The translations under genes were made by a program, and so were the position numbers. Below, piece by piece: positions 17,267-26,190 of a stretch of DNA of 64,000 bases; the stretch's first letter is position 1, and each line of letters begins with the position of its first letter. This DNA is from Sporosarcina aquimarina (GTDB taxonomy: Bacteria; Bacillota; Bacilli; Bacillales_A; Planococcaceae). A model generated the notes under the pieces. That model was not told the origin of the DNA and made no database searches. It saw nothing but the letters and a program-made list of their open reading frames with translations. The stretch is taken from NCBI RefSeq assembly GCF_023715615.1, contig NZ_JAMBOM010000001.1:1302001-1366000 (forward strand), read 5' to 3'.

Positions 17267-17617
17267 CTATCCCAAAATGTGTGCAATTATGGCAAGTACA
17301 ATGATATGAAAGATTTGGTCAGCCATTATAAGCAGCCACGCAGGTTCTCCATGTTTTACCCCCATAATCGTCATAGACCACCATGCGACAAAACGACGGC
17401 GATCCAAGATGACATGACTCACAAAAATAATGGCCACTACCCATAAAGGAATCATTCCTGTGTCTATTAATAATGAAGCACTTACAGCCGATGTATAAAC
17501 AAAACAATGCGTTAGGAGCGGAGCCCATTTAGTGGCTTTTCCTGCTGCCATCCAACTCGTTTGCAGTAAATAATCGCCAATCAGATGACCTATTAACAAA
17601 TATGAGAATAATGTCAC
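17267..17617 (-). CDS. DUF3307 family membrane protein
   Basis: A 116-residue membrane protein with three to four hydrophobic segments. The N-terminal LIGHLIGDYLLQTSWMA carries the conserved H-x-x-GD-x-xLQ of DUF3307, followed by THCFVYT and FVSHVILDRRR, which give further conserved histidines and an aspartate. This pattern of polar residues in membrane helices is shared by the family; its function is unknown. The start is GTG at 17617 behind GGAGG. A plus-strand open frame opposite it is a shadow. Confidence 0.8.
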   Translation of the reverse strand: MTLFSYLLIGHLIGDYLLQTSWMAAGKATKWAPLLTHCFVYTSAVSASLLIDTGMIPLWVVAIIFVSHVILDRRRFVAWWSMTIMGVKHGEPAWLLIMADQIFHIIVLAIIAHILG

Positions 17618-17748
17618 GTCATCGCCTCCGAATTACCGAATTTTTATATATTGTAATGACTTTAGTTGCGTATTTATAGTTATTTCATGCTACTATTATT
17701 GCAAATAGAGAGAAACGTGACAATAGTTTTTTAGAAAGGAATAAATAA

Positions 17749-18885
17749 ATGGAAAAAACACTTGCACAAACGGACGTCCCTGAATTTCCACAGTCAGATT
17801 TACTTTTATCCACTATTTTTGAATATATGGGGAAAATGTCTACTGAAACTGACATTGAGAAGATGCTTTTATTACTAGCCGATTTAGGCACAAAGTTAGT
17901 ACAGGCAGATCGATGTACGGTTTGGCTCCACGAATCTACCTCACAAACTGTTTGGACAGTCGCAGGACATGGGGTAAACCGAATTGTTATTTCTGATACG
18001 AGTGGGTTTGTAGGAAGAAGCATACAAACTGGAATGGTGATTAATGTGGTAGATGCGTATTTAGATGACCGTTTCAATACTGCAGTCGATCAGGAAACAG
18101 GTTATCGCACACGTTCTATACTGTGTATCCCATTCACTAACCAAGAAGGAAAAATAATAGGTGCATTCCAAGCTATTAATAAGCTGGGGGCTACACACTT
18201 TACAAAAAAGGATGAAACGTTGTTATCATTCGCCTCAACGTATGCTGGGAAGTCTCTTGATACGTTTATGTTACATAACGAGTTATTGGAAACACAACGA
18301 GAAATTATTGAAAAGATGGGGGCGATTGGCGAGAGTCGATCCCAAGAAACCGGTAACCATGTTAAACGTGTGGCAACCTATTCTTATAAATTGGCTCAAC
18401 TTGCTGGGATTTCTGAGCCACAATCATTACTTCTTCGTTACGCATCTCCCATGCACGACATAGGAAAAGTGGCAATCCCCGATTCAATTCTTCTGAAACC
18501 CGGAAAGTTAACATTAGAGGAATTTGAAGAAATGAAGTTACATACAGTCGTTGGATATAATATTTTTCGGAAATCAGACCGTGAATTACTAAAAACTGCC
18601 GCCATTATCGCTTATGAACATCATGAAAGATGGGAAGGTGGGGGATATCCCAGAGGGTTGGAGCGGGAAGAGATTCATATATTTGGAAGGATCACTGCAA
18701 TCGCTGATGTATTTGATGCACTAGGTAGTGACCGTGTATATAAAAAGGCTTGGCCACTTAAAAAAATCGTGTCATATATGTCTGAGCAACGAGGCAAACA
18801 ATTCGATCCCACCTTAATAGATCTATTTCTTGCCCATTTAGATGAATTTGTTGCAATTCGTGATAGTTTTTCCGATAGGATGTGA
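17749..18885 (+). CDS. GAF domain HD-GYP phosphodiesterase-like protein
   Basis: Cytoplasmic signalling protein of 378 residues. Residues 30-175 form a GAF sensor domain (DRCTVWLHE, then RTRSILCIPF and GAFQAINK). Residues 195-370 form an HD-GYP domain: MHDIGKVAIPD has the metal-binding HD and the Lys, HHERWEGGGYPRGL carries HHE and GYP, and IADVFDAL has the last aspartate. HD-GYP proteins hydrolyse c-di-GMP or related cyclic dinucleotides. The metal and GYP residues are intact, so activity is likely. The next gene, an adenylate cyclase, starts seven bases after the stop, so two nucleotide messengers may be linked. Confidence 0.88.
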   Translation: MEKTLAQTDVPEFPQSDLLLSTIFEYMGKMSTETDIEKMLLLLADLGTKLVQADRCTVWLHESTSQTVWTVAGHGVNRIVISDTSGFVGRSIQTGMVINVVDAYLDDRFNTAVDQETGYRTRSILCIPFTNQEGKIIGAFQAINKLGATHFTKKDETLLSFASTYAGKSLDTFMLHNELLETQREIIEKMGAIGESRSQETGNHVKRVATYSYKLAQLAGISEPQSLLLRYASPMHDIGKVAIPDSILLKPGKLTLEEFEEMKLHTVVGYNIFRKSDRELLKTAAIIAYEHHERWEGGGYPRGLEREEIHIFGRITAIADVFDALGSDRVYKKAWPLKKIVSYMSEQRGKQFDPTLIDLFLAHLDEFVAIRDSFSDRM

Positions 18886-18892
18886 AGCGCCA

Positions 18893-20704
18893 GTGTCAAA
18901 AACTATTTATATAGAAGAAACTCGTCTAGTTACTTTGCCACTTGAAATACTATGGGGGCTAGTTTCCGATACTAATCGATTAAATCGATACATTGGTTTG
19001 TTGCCAGTTGAGTTTACACCGTTTACGAATAGGACCCAACAGCTCATACGAAAAGCAAAGGGAAAAGCTTATGGATTAATAGAGGTTGAGTGGGATGAAA
19101 ACGTTTTTGAATGGGTTCGTGAATCTTATTATACAGTTGAGCGCAATTATACGAAGGGACCAGTAGAGCGTGTGATTTGGAAAGTGGCTGTTACGAGAGT
19201 GGACGAGCAAGAAACGAAGTTGACACTTTCAGGATCATTTGAGTATCGCTCTCTTTTAGGGAAAGTTGCATTGAAAAAAGGAATTATTCCTCAGCTTCTT
19301 CAAACATTTACTTATGTCGAAGATGCTGCACAGACTAAAAAGCAAATGCCAACAGCAAGAGAACAGAAGACCATTCAACTAGATGAACGCGTTTTACAGA
19401 ATGCAGAGCGTCACTTGAACGAATTATCACTGGATCCTACTCTTGTTAGAGCACTAATTAGGACCATTCGAACAGAATCAGATGAAGCTGTGACATCTAT
19501 TCAGCCATATCGATGGGCATTCGAGCAAGGATTTACCAAACAACAAGCAGTTCGTCTATTCTTGCTTGCGAGTGATGCCGGAGTATTGGACTATGAATGG
19601 AGTTTGATGTGCCCTAACTGTCGAGTCGCTAAAGATCATGCCTCCGTCTTAAAAGATGTGAAAAAAACGGTGCATTGTGATCTATGCGGTGTAGATTTCG
19701 AACTTGATTTTGAAAACTATGTAGAAATGACGTTTCAAGTGAACGGTGCAATCCGAAAAACTAACAAAGAAACGTTTTGCATTAACGGACCAACCAATTC
19801 ACCACATACTATTGGGCAGTTTCGGATTCCACCTCAATCGAAGAAGCATGTACCGTGGACTAGTATTGCTAAAGACATGCAAGTTCGGGTGGTGAAGCAT
19901 AATTTTAAAGTGCCATTTACCTATCAAGCAAACATTGAATCTTCCGAATTACATATTCAGCCGAATGGTATTGTCGAACAATTTCTCATGCAAAGCCCAG
20001 ATATTTCAATTGTAAACACGAGTGATGAAGAATATATTGTGGCATTTGAAGAGACGAAATGGGATGAATATGCGATTACAGCACGTGAGGTCACCTCCCT
20101 ACAATTGTTCCGTGATTTGTTACCAGCAGAAGTTCTTGCACCGGGCATGCAAATTGGAGTAGGTAAACTTACTATTTTATTTACAGACTTGAAGGATTCT
20201 ACTCAGTTGTATGAACGGGTTGGGGATGCAAGCGCATATAGTGATGTCCAAAAACATTTCATCTCACTTGGGAATCTAATTCGTTCTTATGATGGAACAA
20301 TTGTAAAAACTATAGGCGATTCGATTATGGCGGCATTCTCTTCTAACATTCAAGCGTTGGAAGCATCGCTTGATATACAATCCTCTGTGTCATCCCTCAA
20401 CAAAATGTTGAATAATCCTGTCATTATAAAGATTGGTTTGCACGAGGGTCCCGTGATCGCGGTTAATGCAAATGGTGTGTTAGATTACTTTGGTAGAACT
20501 GTTAACATGGCAGCGCGTGTTCAACAACAGAGTAAGGGAGGAGACATTGTGTTGGAAAAGCAACTCTTCGATGAGCTGGAAATCAAGGGAGATTTAAGGA
20601 TGGTAACGGAATTTACAACACATCTCCATGGAATGACATCACCTATTCAATTGGTCAGATTGAATCCTATACTTGGTGACATAGATAGAAAAGAGCTATT
20701 ATAG
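18893..20704 (+). CDS. Class III adenylate cyclase with SRPBCC-like and zinc-ribbon domains
   Basis: Multidomain cyclase of 604 residues, starting at GTG 18893 behind AGGATG, seven bases after the HD-GYP gene. Residues 1-150 look like an SRPBCC/START-type ligand-binding domain. The middle (about 150-400) includes CPNC...CDLC, a four-cysteine zinc ribbon near residues 240-266, and resembles the DUF5939 region found in such cyclases. The C-terminal catalytic domain (about 420-580) has FTDLKDST and VKTIGDSIMAAF, each with a metal-binding Asp, and LDYFGRTVNMAARV. The Lys in VKTIGD and the Asp in LDYFG are the adenine-selecting pair, so ATP is the likely substrate. Stand-alone cAMP signalling is unusual in Bacillales. 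Confidence 0.82.
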   Translation: MSKTIYIEETRLVTLPLEILWGLVSDTNRLNRYIGLLPVEFTPFTNRTQQLIRKAKGKAYGLIEVEWDENVFEWVRESYYTVERNYTKGPVERVIWKVAVTRVDEQETKLTLSGSFEYRSLLGKVALKKGIIPQLLQTFTYVEDAAQTKKQMPTAREQKTIQLDERVLQNAERHLNELSLDPTLVRALIRTIRTESDEAVTSIQPYRWAFEQGFTKQQAVRLFLLASDAGVLDYEWSLMCPNCRVAKDHASVLKDVKKTVHCDLCGVDFELDFENYVEMTFQVNGAIRKTNKETFCINGPTNSPHTIGQFRIPPQSKKHVPWTSIAKDMQVRVVKHNFKVPFTYQANIESSELHIQPNGIVEQFLMQSPDISIVNTSDEEYIVAFEETKWDEYAITAREVTSLQLFRDLLPAEVLAPGMQIGVGKLTILFTDLKDSTQLYERVGDASAYSDVQKHFISLGNLIRSYDGTIVKTIGDSIMAAFSSNIQALEASLDIQSSVSSLNKMLNNPVIIKIGLHEGPVIAVNANGVLDYFGRTVNMAARVQQQSKGGDIVLEKQLFDELEIKGDLRMVTEFTTHLHGMTSPIQLVRLNPILGDIDRKELL

Positions 20705-20717
20705 CTCTTTTTTTCGT
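20689..20717 (+). terminator. Intrinsic terminator of the HD-GYP/cyclase operon
   Basis: Stem AAAGAGCTA/TAGCTCTTT followed by T7; the stem includes the cyclase stop codon. Confidence 0.88.
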
Positions 20718-20789
20718 TTTTACGTGTATTTGAAAGTGAACAGGGAAAATAAGAAAGGTAAACATTCATATATAGAAGGGAGAATGATT

Positions 20790-21536
20790 ATGAAACAAAA
20801 TCTTTTGCTACTCACTATGTTACTGTCTGGTGGTCTAGCAGCCTGTTCTGCATCTCCAACGGACGAAACAACCGATTCAACCCAACAGGAAATGGGCGAT
20901 TCTGTTCAAAACGAAACAGGTGGAAACGCTGCTGGTCAAAATGATGAAGAAGAGCAGACCTCCAATAACGAACAGTCCGAGGCAGATGAAACACAAGATT
21001 CACAAAACAGCGAAGAAACGACATCATCAGAAGCAGATGAGAACAAAGATCATTCTAGCCATGAGAGCACTGCCGATGAGTCAATTGATAAAGAGCAAAA
21101 GAAAATGGCAATCGATACATTGAATGACTTAGTTTTAGATGGAAAGAAAGGGAAAGTATATCATCTAAATGATAACTTCTATGTGGGGAAAACCACTCAA
21201 ACTGACGTCTATAATACTATTGGAAAGCCTGAACGCAAAGACACATTCGATCGATATACCGGGTCAATGGGGCAAGCTTCCTATGATCTCAGATATAACG
21301 AAAAAGGTCTATTAGTTGAAGCACGTTACCTTGGAACGAACGTTGAAAGGCAAACGAATTTAGGTGGTATCAGTTCAAAAGATTTAGTAGAGCAATTGGG
21401 TAACCCAGATGAAAAAAGGATGCTGGAAGATTCCAATCAAACCAGTTATATATATGAATTAGGGAGCTACGAGATCCAGTTCGTCATGACTGAGAAAGAC
21501 AATGCTGACCATGTCAACTTGTTGCTAGTCTCCTGA
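20790..21536 (+). CDS. DUF4309 (YjgB-like) lipoprotein
   Basis: Surface lipoprotein of 248 residues from the ATG at 20790 behind AGAAGGGAG. The signal peptide ends in GGLAAC, so Cys18 is the lipidated residue. Residues 20-110 are a low-complexity, Glu/Asp/Ser/Gln-rich linker that would span the wall. The folded C-terminal part (110-248) has two repeats of a GKxxVxxxIGKPERKD / LVEQLGNPDEKR pattern, as in BamE-like and DUF4309 proteins of sporulating and non-sporulating Bacilli. Function unknown. It ends with its own terminator. Confidence 0.75.
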   Translation: MKQNLLLLTMLLSGGLAACSASPTDETTDSTQQEMGDSVQNETGGNAAGQNDEEEQTSNNEQSEADETQDSQNSEETTSSEADENKDHSSHESTADESIDKEQKKMAIDTLNDLVLDGKKGKVYHLNDNFYVGKTTQTDVYNTIGKPERKDTFDRYTGSMGQASYDLRYNEKGLLVEARYLGTNVERQTNLGGISSKDLVEQLGNPDEKRMLEDSNQTSYIYELGSYEIQFVMTEKDNADHVNLLLVS

Positions 21537-21573
21537 AAAAGCCATGCGGTGCTCAATCCGCATGGTTTTTATA
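21536..21573. terminator. Bidirectional intrinsic terminator
   Basis: Stem AAAAGCCATGCGG/CCGCATGGTTTT with T-run, between the convergent lipoprotein and TetR genes. Confidence 0.88.
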
Positions 21574-21577
21574 TGTT

Positions 21578-22234
21578 TTATTCGGACTTCAACCGATTGA
21601 TAATCTCCTTTACATAGAACATGGTTCGACTTGCCGCTTCACCAGGAGTTGCTTCAATCCTATTATTAAGGAAATTCATGAGCATCCCTTGCCAAATTAA
21701 AATCGTGACTTCGTTAAGTGATTCGATTTTTTCGGCATCTAAGCTACCTTGTTCCACAGCTCTTTTCAAGATAGGATTGCCTCTCTTTACAACATTCTGT
21801 TCAAGTAAGCTCATTCTGATTTCTTCGGGAACGTCCACTAAGTCCGCTGGATAAAATTCATAATACTTCTCTAACAAATGATCGGGGTTATCCCCGAGAT
21901 CTCGGATGAAAACAGAGTGGAAGATATCTGGTTGTTTAAACGAGTATTCACAAAAACATTCCCATGCAGTTACATACTGATCTAGCGCACAAGATTCCTC
22001 ATTCATGCGTCTCGTCACTTCAACTGTATAATCCTGCATCAATCGCATCGAGGCGAAAAACAACAAGTGGGAAAACTCGTCAAAGTAATTGTATATGGTA
22101 GCGCTATTATAGCCAGCACGGTCTGCAACCTTACGGATTGTAACAGCTCTCGCCCCTTCTTCTTCAATGATTTCAGTAGCGGCCTCGACAAAGTACTTCC
22201 ACATTCTACTCTTTTGAAGCATTTTTTTATCCAA
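21578..22234 (-). CDS. TetR-family transcriptional regulator
   Basis: DNA-binding repressor of 218 residues. The N-terminal helix-turn-helix is clear: TIRKVADRAGYNSATIYNYFDEF (parts AxRAGYN and IYNYF are the TetR hallmark) at residues 31-55. The rest is an all-helical ligand-binding domain. It is divergent from the BCCT-CocE operon and very probably controls it, with the transported compound or its product as inducer (inference from layout). The start is TTG behind GCGAGG; ATG at 22222 is an alternative. Confidence 0.85.
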   Translation of the reverse strand: MDKKMLQKSRMWKYFVEAATEIIEEEGARAVTIRKVADRAGYNSATIYNYFDEFSHLLFFASMRLMQDYTVEVTRRMNEESCALDQYVTAWECFCEYSFKQPDIFHSVFIRDLGDNPDHLLEKYYEFYPADLVDVPEEIRMSLLEQNVVKRGNPILKRAVEQGSLDAEKIESLNEVTILIWQGMLMNFLNNRIEATPGEAASRTMFYVKEIINRLKSE

Positions 22235-22262
22235 ATAAAGCGCCTCGCTTTTCTCGTTTATC

Positions 22263-22279
22263 AGTAATTGTACAATACT
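22263..22279. promoter_or_regulatory. Candidate TetR operator
   Basis: AGTAATTGTACAATACT is a nearly perfect palindrome centred on ATTGTACAAT, 29 bases upstream of the TetR start in the divergent intergenic region. A second inverted repeat, TGATT-ATA-AATCA, lies at 22351-22363. Either fits the size of a TetR operator. Confidence 0.45.
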
Positions 22280-22430
22280 AACAGTCTAGCTCAATATACT
22301 TGTACTAGCGAATTTATTCTGATAGTATAAACACGTTCACAATATAATCATGATTATAAATCAAGTATTGAGATTTCGCAATTCATTTCGATTACACAAA
22401 GCTCGTTGAATTTCTGTTAATTGTGTTATT

Positions 22431-22444
22431 TGAAAGCGTTATCA
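22431..22444 (+). promoter_or_regulatory. cre site (CcpA operator)
   Basis: TGAAAGCGTTATCA fits the cre consensus TGWAANCGNTNWCA at every defined position. It lies 36 bases ahead of the BCCT start, within or just downstream of the expected promoter, where CcpA with HPr-Ser-P represses. It implies that the BCCT-CocE operon serves carbon use and is off when preferred sugars are present. Confidence 0.75.
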
Positions 22445-22480
22445 AATTTGCGTTTGTGAAACAAAAAAGGGGGTTGGAAG

Positions 22481-23995
22481 ATGCAGAAAACGAGATTAGA
22501 TCCTTTCGTATTTTGGACGTCAATAGTAGTCATTTTATTCGCGACTGTGCTGCTTGTAATCTTTAGACAAAGCGCGGAACCAGTACTAGATGAGGTCATG
22601 ACGTTCATTACATTTAAGATGGACTGGGCATTCCAATTTTTAACGTTTGGTCTATTTGTATTTTTGATATGGTTGGCATTTAGTAAGTTTGGTCGCATTA
22701 AATTAGGAGATGGGAAACCGGAGTTCTCTAGTTTCAGTTGGGGTGCCATGTTATTTACAGCTGGAATGGGGACCAGCATCATGTATTGGTCCATGATTGA
22801 ACCGATTTCCTACTTTTCGGGTCCTCCATTTGGAATAGAACCAGGAACAAATGAGGCAGCAGAATGGTCGCTTACATATGGCTTGTTCCATTGGGGTATT
22901 TCGGCATGGTCTCTTTATGCATTTCCTACCGTAGTGATTGCATATTCCTATTTCGTGAAAAAGCGTCCATCTCTTAAAATCAGTACAGCTCTTAGCGGTG
23001 CATTGGGTAAATACGCAGATGGATGGGTTGCAAAGCTTATTGACGTACTTGTTATTTGGAGTTTAGTCGGTGGACTCGGAACTTCTTTAGGACTTGGTGT
23101 TCCGATGGTCTCTGCAGTTGTCGGATCGATACTATCCATTGAACCCTCTCTTGGGATGGATACAGTTATTGTCATACTCATTACAATTATCTACTCTGCC
23201 AGTGCCTTTTTAGGCTTGCAAAAAGGGATTCGAAGACTAAGTGATATTAATATTTACTTAGCGGTCGCCCTTGCTCTCTTTGTTTTCATCGCAGGACCTA
23301 CTTCGTTTATACTCACGTATTTTTCGAACAGTTTTGGAATGATGCTTCAAAACTTCACGTTTTTGAGTTTCCACACGGATCCGATAGCCAAAGGTGGATT
23401 CCCACAAGGTTGGACAGTGTTCTATTGGGCTTGGTTTTCTGCAACTGCAATGTTTATGGGATTATTCGTCGCCCGAATTTCCAAAGGGCGAACGTTGCGT
23501 GAACTGATTACCCACATGTTATTGTGGGGTTCAATTGGAGGTTGGATCTATTTTATGGTCTTCGGTGGATACTCTATGAATTTGCAATTACAAGGAATCA
23601 CCGATGTTGCGAAAACACTCTCTGAACAGGGGGGGCCCGCAGCTGTTGTTGAAATCCTCCGTTCTCTACCGTTGGACATCCTTGTATTGCCATTCTTTGT
23701 GATCGTTGGTGTTGTTTTCTTATCAACATCCATGGATTCCGCGACCTATATTTTAGCTGCAGTTGCAACAAAAGAATTACAGCCGGGTGAAGATCCTGCT
23801 CGTTGGCATCGTATGGTTTGGGGCGCAATACTTGCGGTTCTTTCAATATCGTTGCTCTTAGTTGGAGGACTTCGCGTCATACAGACTTCTGCCGTTGTTG
23901 TAGCAGTACCGATATTCATCATCTATTTACTGCTTCTCGTTTCACTTGTAAGGTGGTTGCGTGAAGATTTTCCAAATGAAACTCTAAACAAATAA
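22481..23995 (+). CDS. BCCT-family transporter, CaiT-like substrate motif
   Basis: Carrier of 504 residues with 12 membrane segments. The TM3 motif is GMGTSIMYWSMIEP, in which the Ile-Gly of sodium-coupled betaine carriers is replaced, similar to the carnitine antiporter CaiT group. The TM8 segment reads YWAWFSATAMF instead of the double-Trp WAWWISW of the 8-kb paralogue, so the substrate is not plain glycine betaine. AAAAAGGGGG precedes the ATG. Only 15 bases separate it from the CocE-type hydrolase gene, and the promoter has a cre site and a divergent TetR gene. Substrate unknown, likely a quaternary ammonium compound that is then hydrolysed. Confidence 0.85.
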   Translation: MQKTRLDPFVFWTSIVVILFATVLLVIFRQSAEPVLDEVMTFITFKMDWAFQFLTFGLFVFLIWLAFSKFGRIKLGDGKPEFSSFSWGAMLFTAGMGTSIMYWSMIEPISYFSGPPFGIEPGTNEAAEWSLTYGLFHWGISAWSLYAFPTVVIAYSYFVKKRPSLKISTALSGALGKYADGWVAKLIDVLVIWSLVGGLGTSLGLGVPMVSAVVGSILSIEPSLGMDTVIVILITIIYSASAFLGLQKGIRRLSDINIYLAVALALFVFIAGPTSFILTYFSNSFGMMLQNFTFLSFHTDPIAKGGFPQGWTVFYWAWFSATAMFMGLFVARISKGRTLRELITHMLLWGSIGGWIYFMVFGGYSMNLQLQGITDVAKTLSEQGGPAAVVEILRSLPLDILVLPFFVIVGVVFLSTSMDSATYILAAVATKELQPGEDPARWHRMVWGAILAVLSISLLLVGGLRVIQTSAVVVAVPIFIIYLLLLVSLVRWLREDFPNETLNK

Positions 23996-24010
23996 TTGGA
24001 GGCATTTCTC

Positions 24011-26056
24011 ATGGTATTTAACGTAAGAGAAACAAATCGTACAATCCGCACGACATTCCCAAAAAAAACGAAAGAAATACCGAACGTTATGATCCCGCTT
24101 TCTGACGGAACACAATTGGCAGCCCACATTTGGTTGCCGGTAGATGCAGAAATAAAACCGGTACCAGCAGTTCTCGAGTACTTGCCCTATCGTAAAAACG
24201 AATTTACCGCACTGCGTGATTCACTTCGACATCCCTACTTTGCAGGGCACGGATATGCAAGTATCCGGGTAGATATCCGAGGGACTGGTGATTCAGACGG
24301 CATTTTGTATGATGAATACTTGAAGCAAGAACAAGATGATGCACTAGAAGTATTGGACTGGATTGCAAAACAGCCATGGTCCACAGGTAGCGTCGGGATG
24401 ATTGGTAAATCGTGGGGCGGCTTCAACGGACTTCAAATCGCAGCGCGTCAACATCCATCATTAAAAGCGATCATCACGTTGTGTTCTACAGATGATCGCT
24501 ATGCAGATGACGTTCACTACAAAGGGGGCGCAATGCTTGCGTCAGATATGCTTTGGTGGGCTAGTACGATGTTTGCTTACAATGCCCGACCACAGTTTCC
24601 AGAAGTCAGGGGCGAGTCGTGGAGAGAAAATTGGTTGGAGCGCATGGAACTGACTCCTCCATATGCAGAAGAATGGGTTCGCCACCAGCGCTACGATGCG
24701 TATTGGAAACACGGTTCTGTTATTGAAAACTATGAGGATGTAACGATTCCAGTCTTTGCAGTTGGTGGCTGGGCAGATGGTTATACGAATGCGATTCCAA
24801 GACTATTAACAGGTTTAAAAGGACCTAAAAAAGGTCTGATTGGTCCATGGGCACATGAGTATCCTGAAATGGCGGTACCAGGTCCACAAATTGGATTCTT
24901 ACAAGAAGCGGTCCGTTGGTGGGATGAATGGCTAAAAGACGAACGGACAGGCATTATGGATGAGCCAATGGTTCGCGTGTATATGCAAGATAGCGTTCCC
25001 CCTCAAACCGAGTACTTATATCGTCCAGGTCACTGGGTAGCAGAAGAACAATGGCCACCAGCACAAATACAAGAAAAGCTGTTGTTCTTAAATGGAAAGA
25101 ACTTGAGTGACACAGCTGAAGGGAAAGATGTAATCGTATCGTCCGTTCAACAACACGGATTGTATGCAGGAGTTTTTTGTCCATTTGGCCAGCCAGGGGA
25201 TCTACCGGGGGATCAGCGAATTGAAAACGGCATGGCAGTAGTGTTCGATGCAGCACCTGTTGAAAAAGATGAATCCATTCTAGGCGAACCTGAATTCCGT
25301 TGCAGAATTACTTCAGATAAAAAAGCTGCACATCTAGTGGTCCGGCTCAACGATGTTGCGCCCGACGGTTCTTCCACTCGGATCACTTGGGGTGTTTTGA
25401 ATCTTACACACCGCGATAGCGATGAGACCCCAAGTTATTTGGAACCAGGAAAACCTTACGACATAACAGTAAAGATGAATGTCATCGGACATACCTTGCA
25501 AAAGGGTCACCATTGGCAACTCGCGGTTTCACCAAACTATTGGCCACACATTTGGCCATTCCCTGAAGCGGTTACCTTCACAGTTGAAACGGGAGAAGAA
25601 ACGGCACTAGTCTTGCCACTTAGAAATCCTACAGATCTGGACAAGACGTTAAAACCTTTTGCTCAAGCAGAAACAGCGGAAGTACTTGAGAAGGACATTT
25701 TGCGTGAAGCAGGTCGTACACGAGAAGTGAAGCAAGATGCTGCAACCGGCGTCTGGACGTTAGATGACTTTTCAGATGAAGGCAAGCGTAGACTGCACAG
25801 CAATGGACTCGAATACGGAAGCACCAATCGAAATCTCTATACCATAAGAGAAAATGATCCACTCAGTGCGCGCGTAGCATGCGATTGGACGTTAAGTGTC
25901 GGTAAAGACGAGTGGCAGACCTACTTGGAAACAAAGAGTACGATGACTGCAGATGAAACCCATTACTACCTCATGAATGAATTAAAAGCATGGGAAAACG
26001 ATAAGGAAGTGTTCCACAAGAAGTGGGAAGAAAAGATCGAACGCGATTTCACTTGA
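24011..26056 (+). CDS. CocE/NonD family hydrolase (X-Pro peptidase S15-like)
   Basis: Alpha/beta-hydrolase of 681 residues, start ATG 24011 behind TTGGAGG. The nucleophile motif is GKSWGGFNG (Ser near residue 137), the acid is in GGWADGY near 255, and the histidine is in GPWAH near 284. The C-terminal half is a jelly-roll domain with FRCRITSDKKAAHLVVRL and HHWQLAVSPNYWPHIWP, the pattern of CocE and S15 enzymes. Members cleave esters or amides (cocaine esterase, acyl-amino-acid hydrolases). Cotranscribed with a BCCT carrier, it probably splits the imported compound in the cytoplasm; no signal peptide is present. Confidence 0.85.
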   Translation: MVFNVRETNRTIRTTFPKKTKEIPNVMIPLSDGTQLAAHIWLPVDAEIKPVPAVLEYLPYRKNEFTALRDSLRHPYFAGHGYASIRVDIRGTGDSDGILYDEYLKQEQDDALEVLDWIAKQPWSTGSVGMIGKSWGGFNGLQIAARQHPSLKAIITLCSTDDRYADDVHYKGGAMLASDMLWWASTMFAYNARPQFPEVRGESWRENWLERMELTPPYAEEWVRHQRYDAYWKHGSVIENYEDVTIPVFAVGGWADGYTNAIPRLLTGLKGPKKGLIGPWAHEYPEMAVPGPQIGFLQEAVRWWDEWLKDERTGIMDEPMVRVYMQDSVPPQTEYLYRPGHWVAEEQWPPAQIQEKLLFLNGKNLSDTAEGKDVIVSSVQQHGLYAGVFCPFGQPGDLPGDQRIENGMAVVFDAAPVEKDESILGEPEFRCRITSDKKAAHLVVRLNDVAPDGSSTRITWGVLNLTHRDSDETPSYLEPGKPYDITVKMNVIGHTLQKGHHWQLAVSPNYWPHIWPFPEAVTFTVETGEETALVLPLRNPTDLDKTLKPFAQAETAEVLEKDILREAGRTREVKQDAATGVWTLDDFSDEGKRRLHSNGLEYGSTNRNLYTIRENDPLSARVACDWTLSVGKDEWQTYLETKSTMTADETHYYLMNELKAWENDKEVFHKKWEEKIERDFT

Positions 26057-26087
26057 TGTAACGTTCGTGTAAAAGTAGAATACTAAT

Positions 26088-26143
26088 GAAGCTGTAGAGG
26101 GATTCAGTGAAAACTGTTTCCCTCTGCAGTTTCTTTTTTTTTT
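26088..26143 (+). terminator. Intrinsic terminator of the BCCT-CocE operon
   Basis: Stem GAAGCTGTAGAGGGA with TCCCTCTGCAGTTTC, followed by ten T residues. Confidence 0.88.
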
Positions 26144-26190
26144 GTGGATGGGTTGTTATAGCGAATAAACCGATGGGGAATTAGACAATA

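Noticed and set aside
17222-17446. Plus-strand 74-codon open frame after the reductase gene
   Set aside because: It covers the terminator and the opposite strand of the DUF3307 gene, and has no ribosome binding site; a shadow frame.
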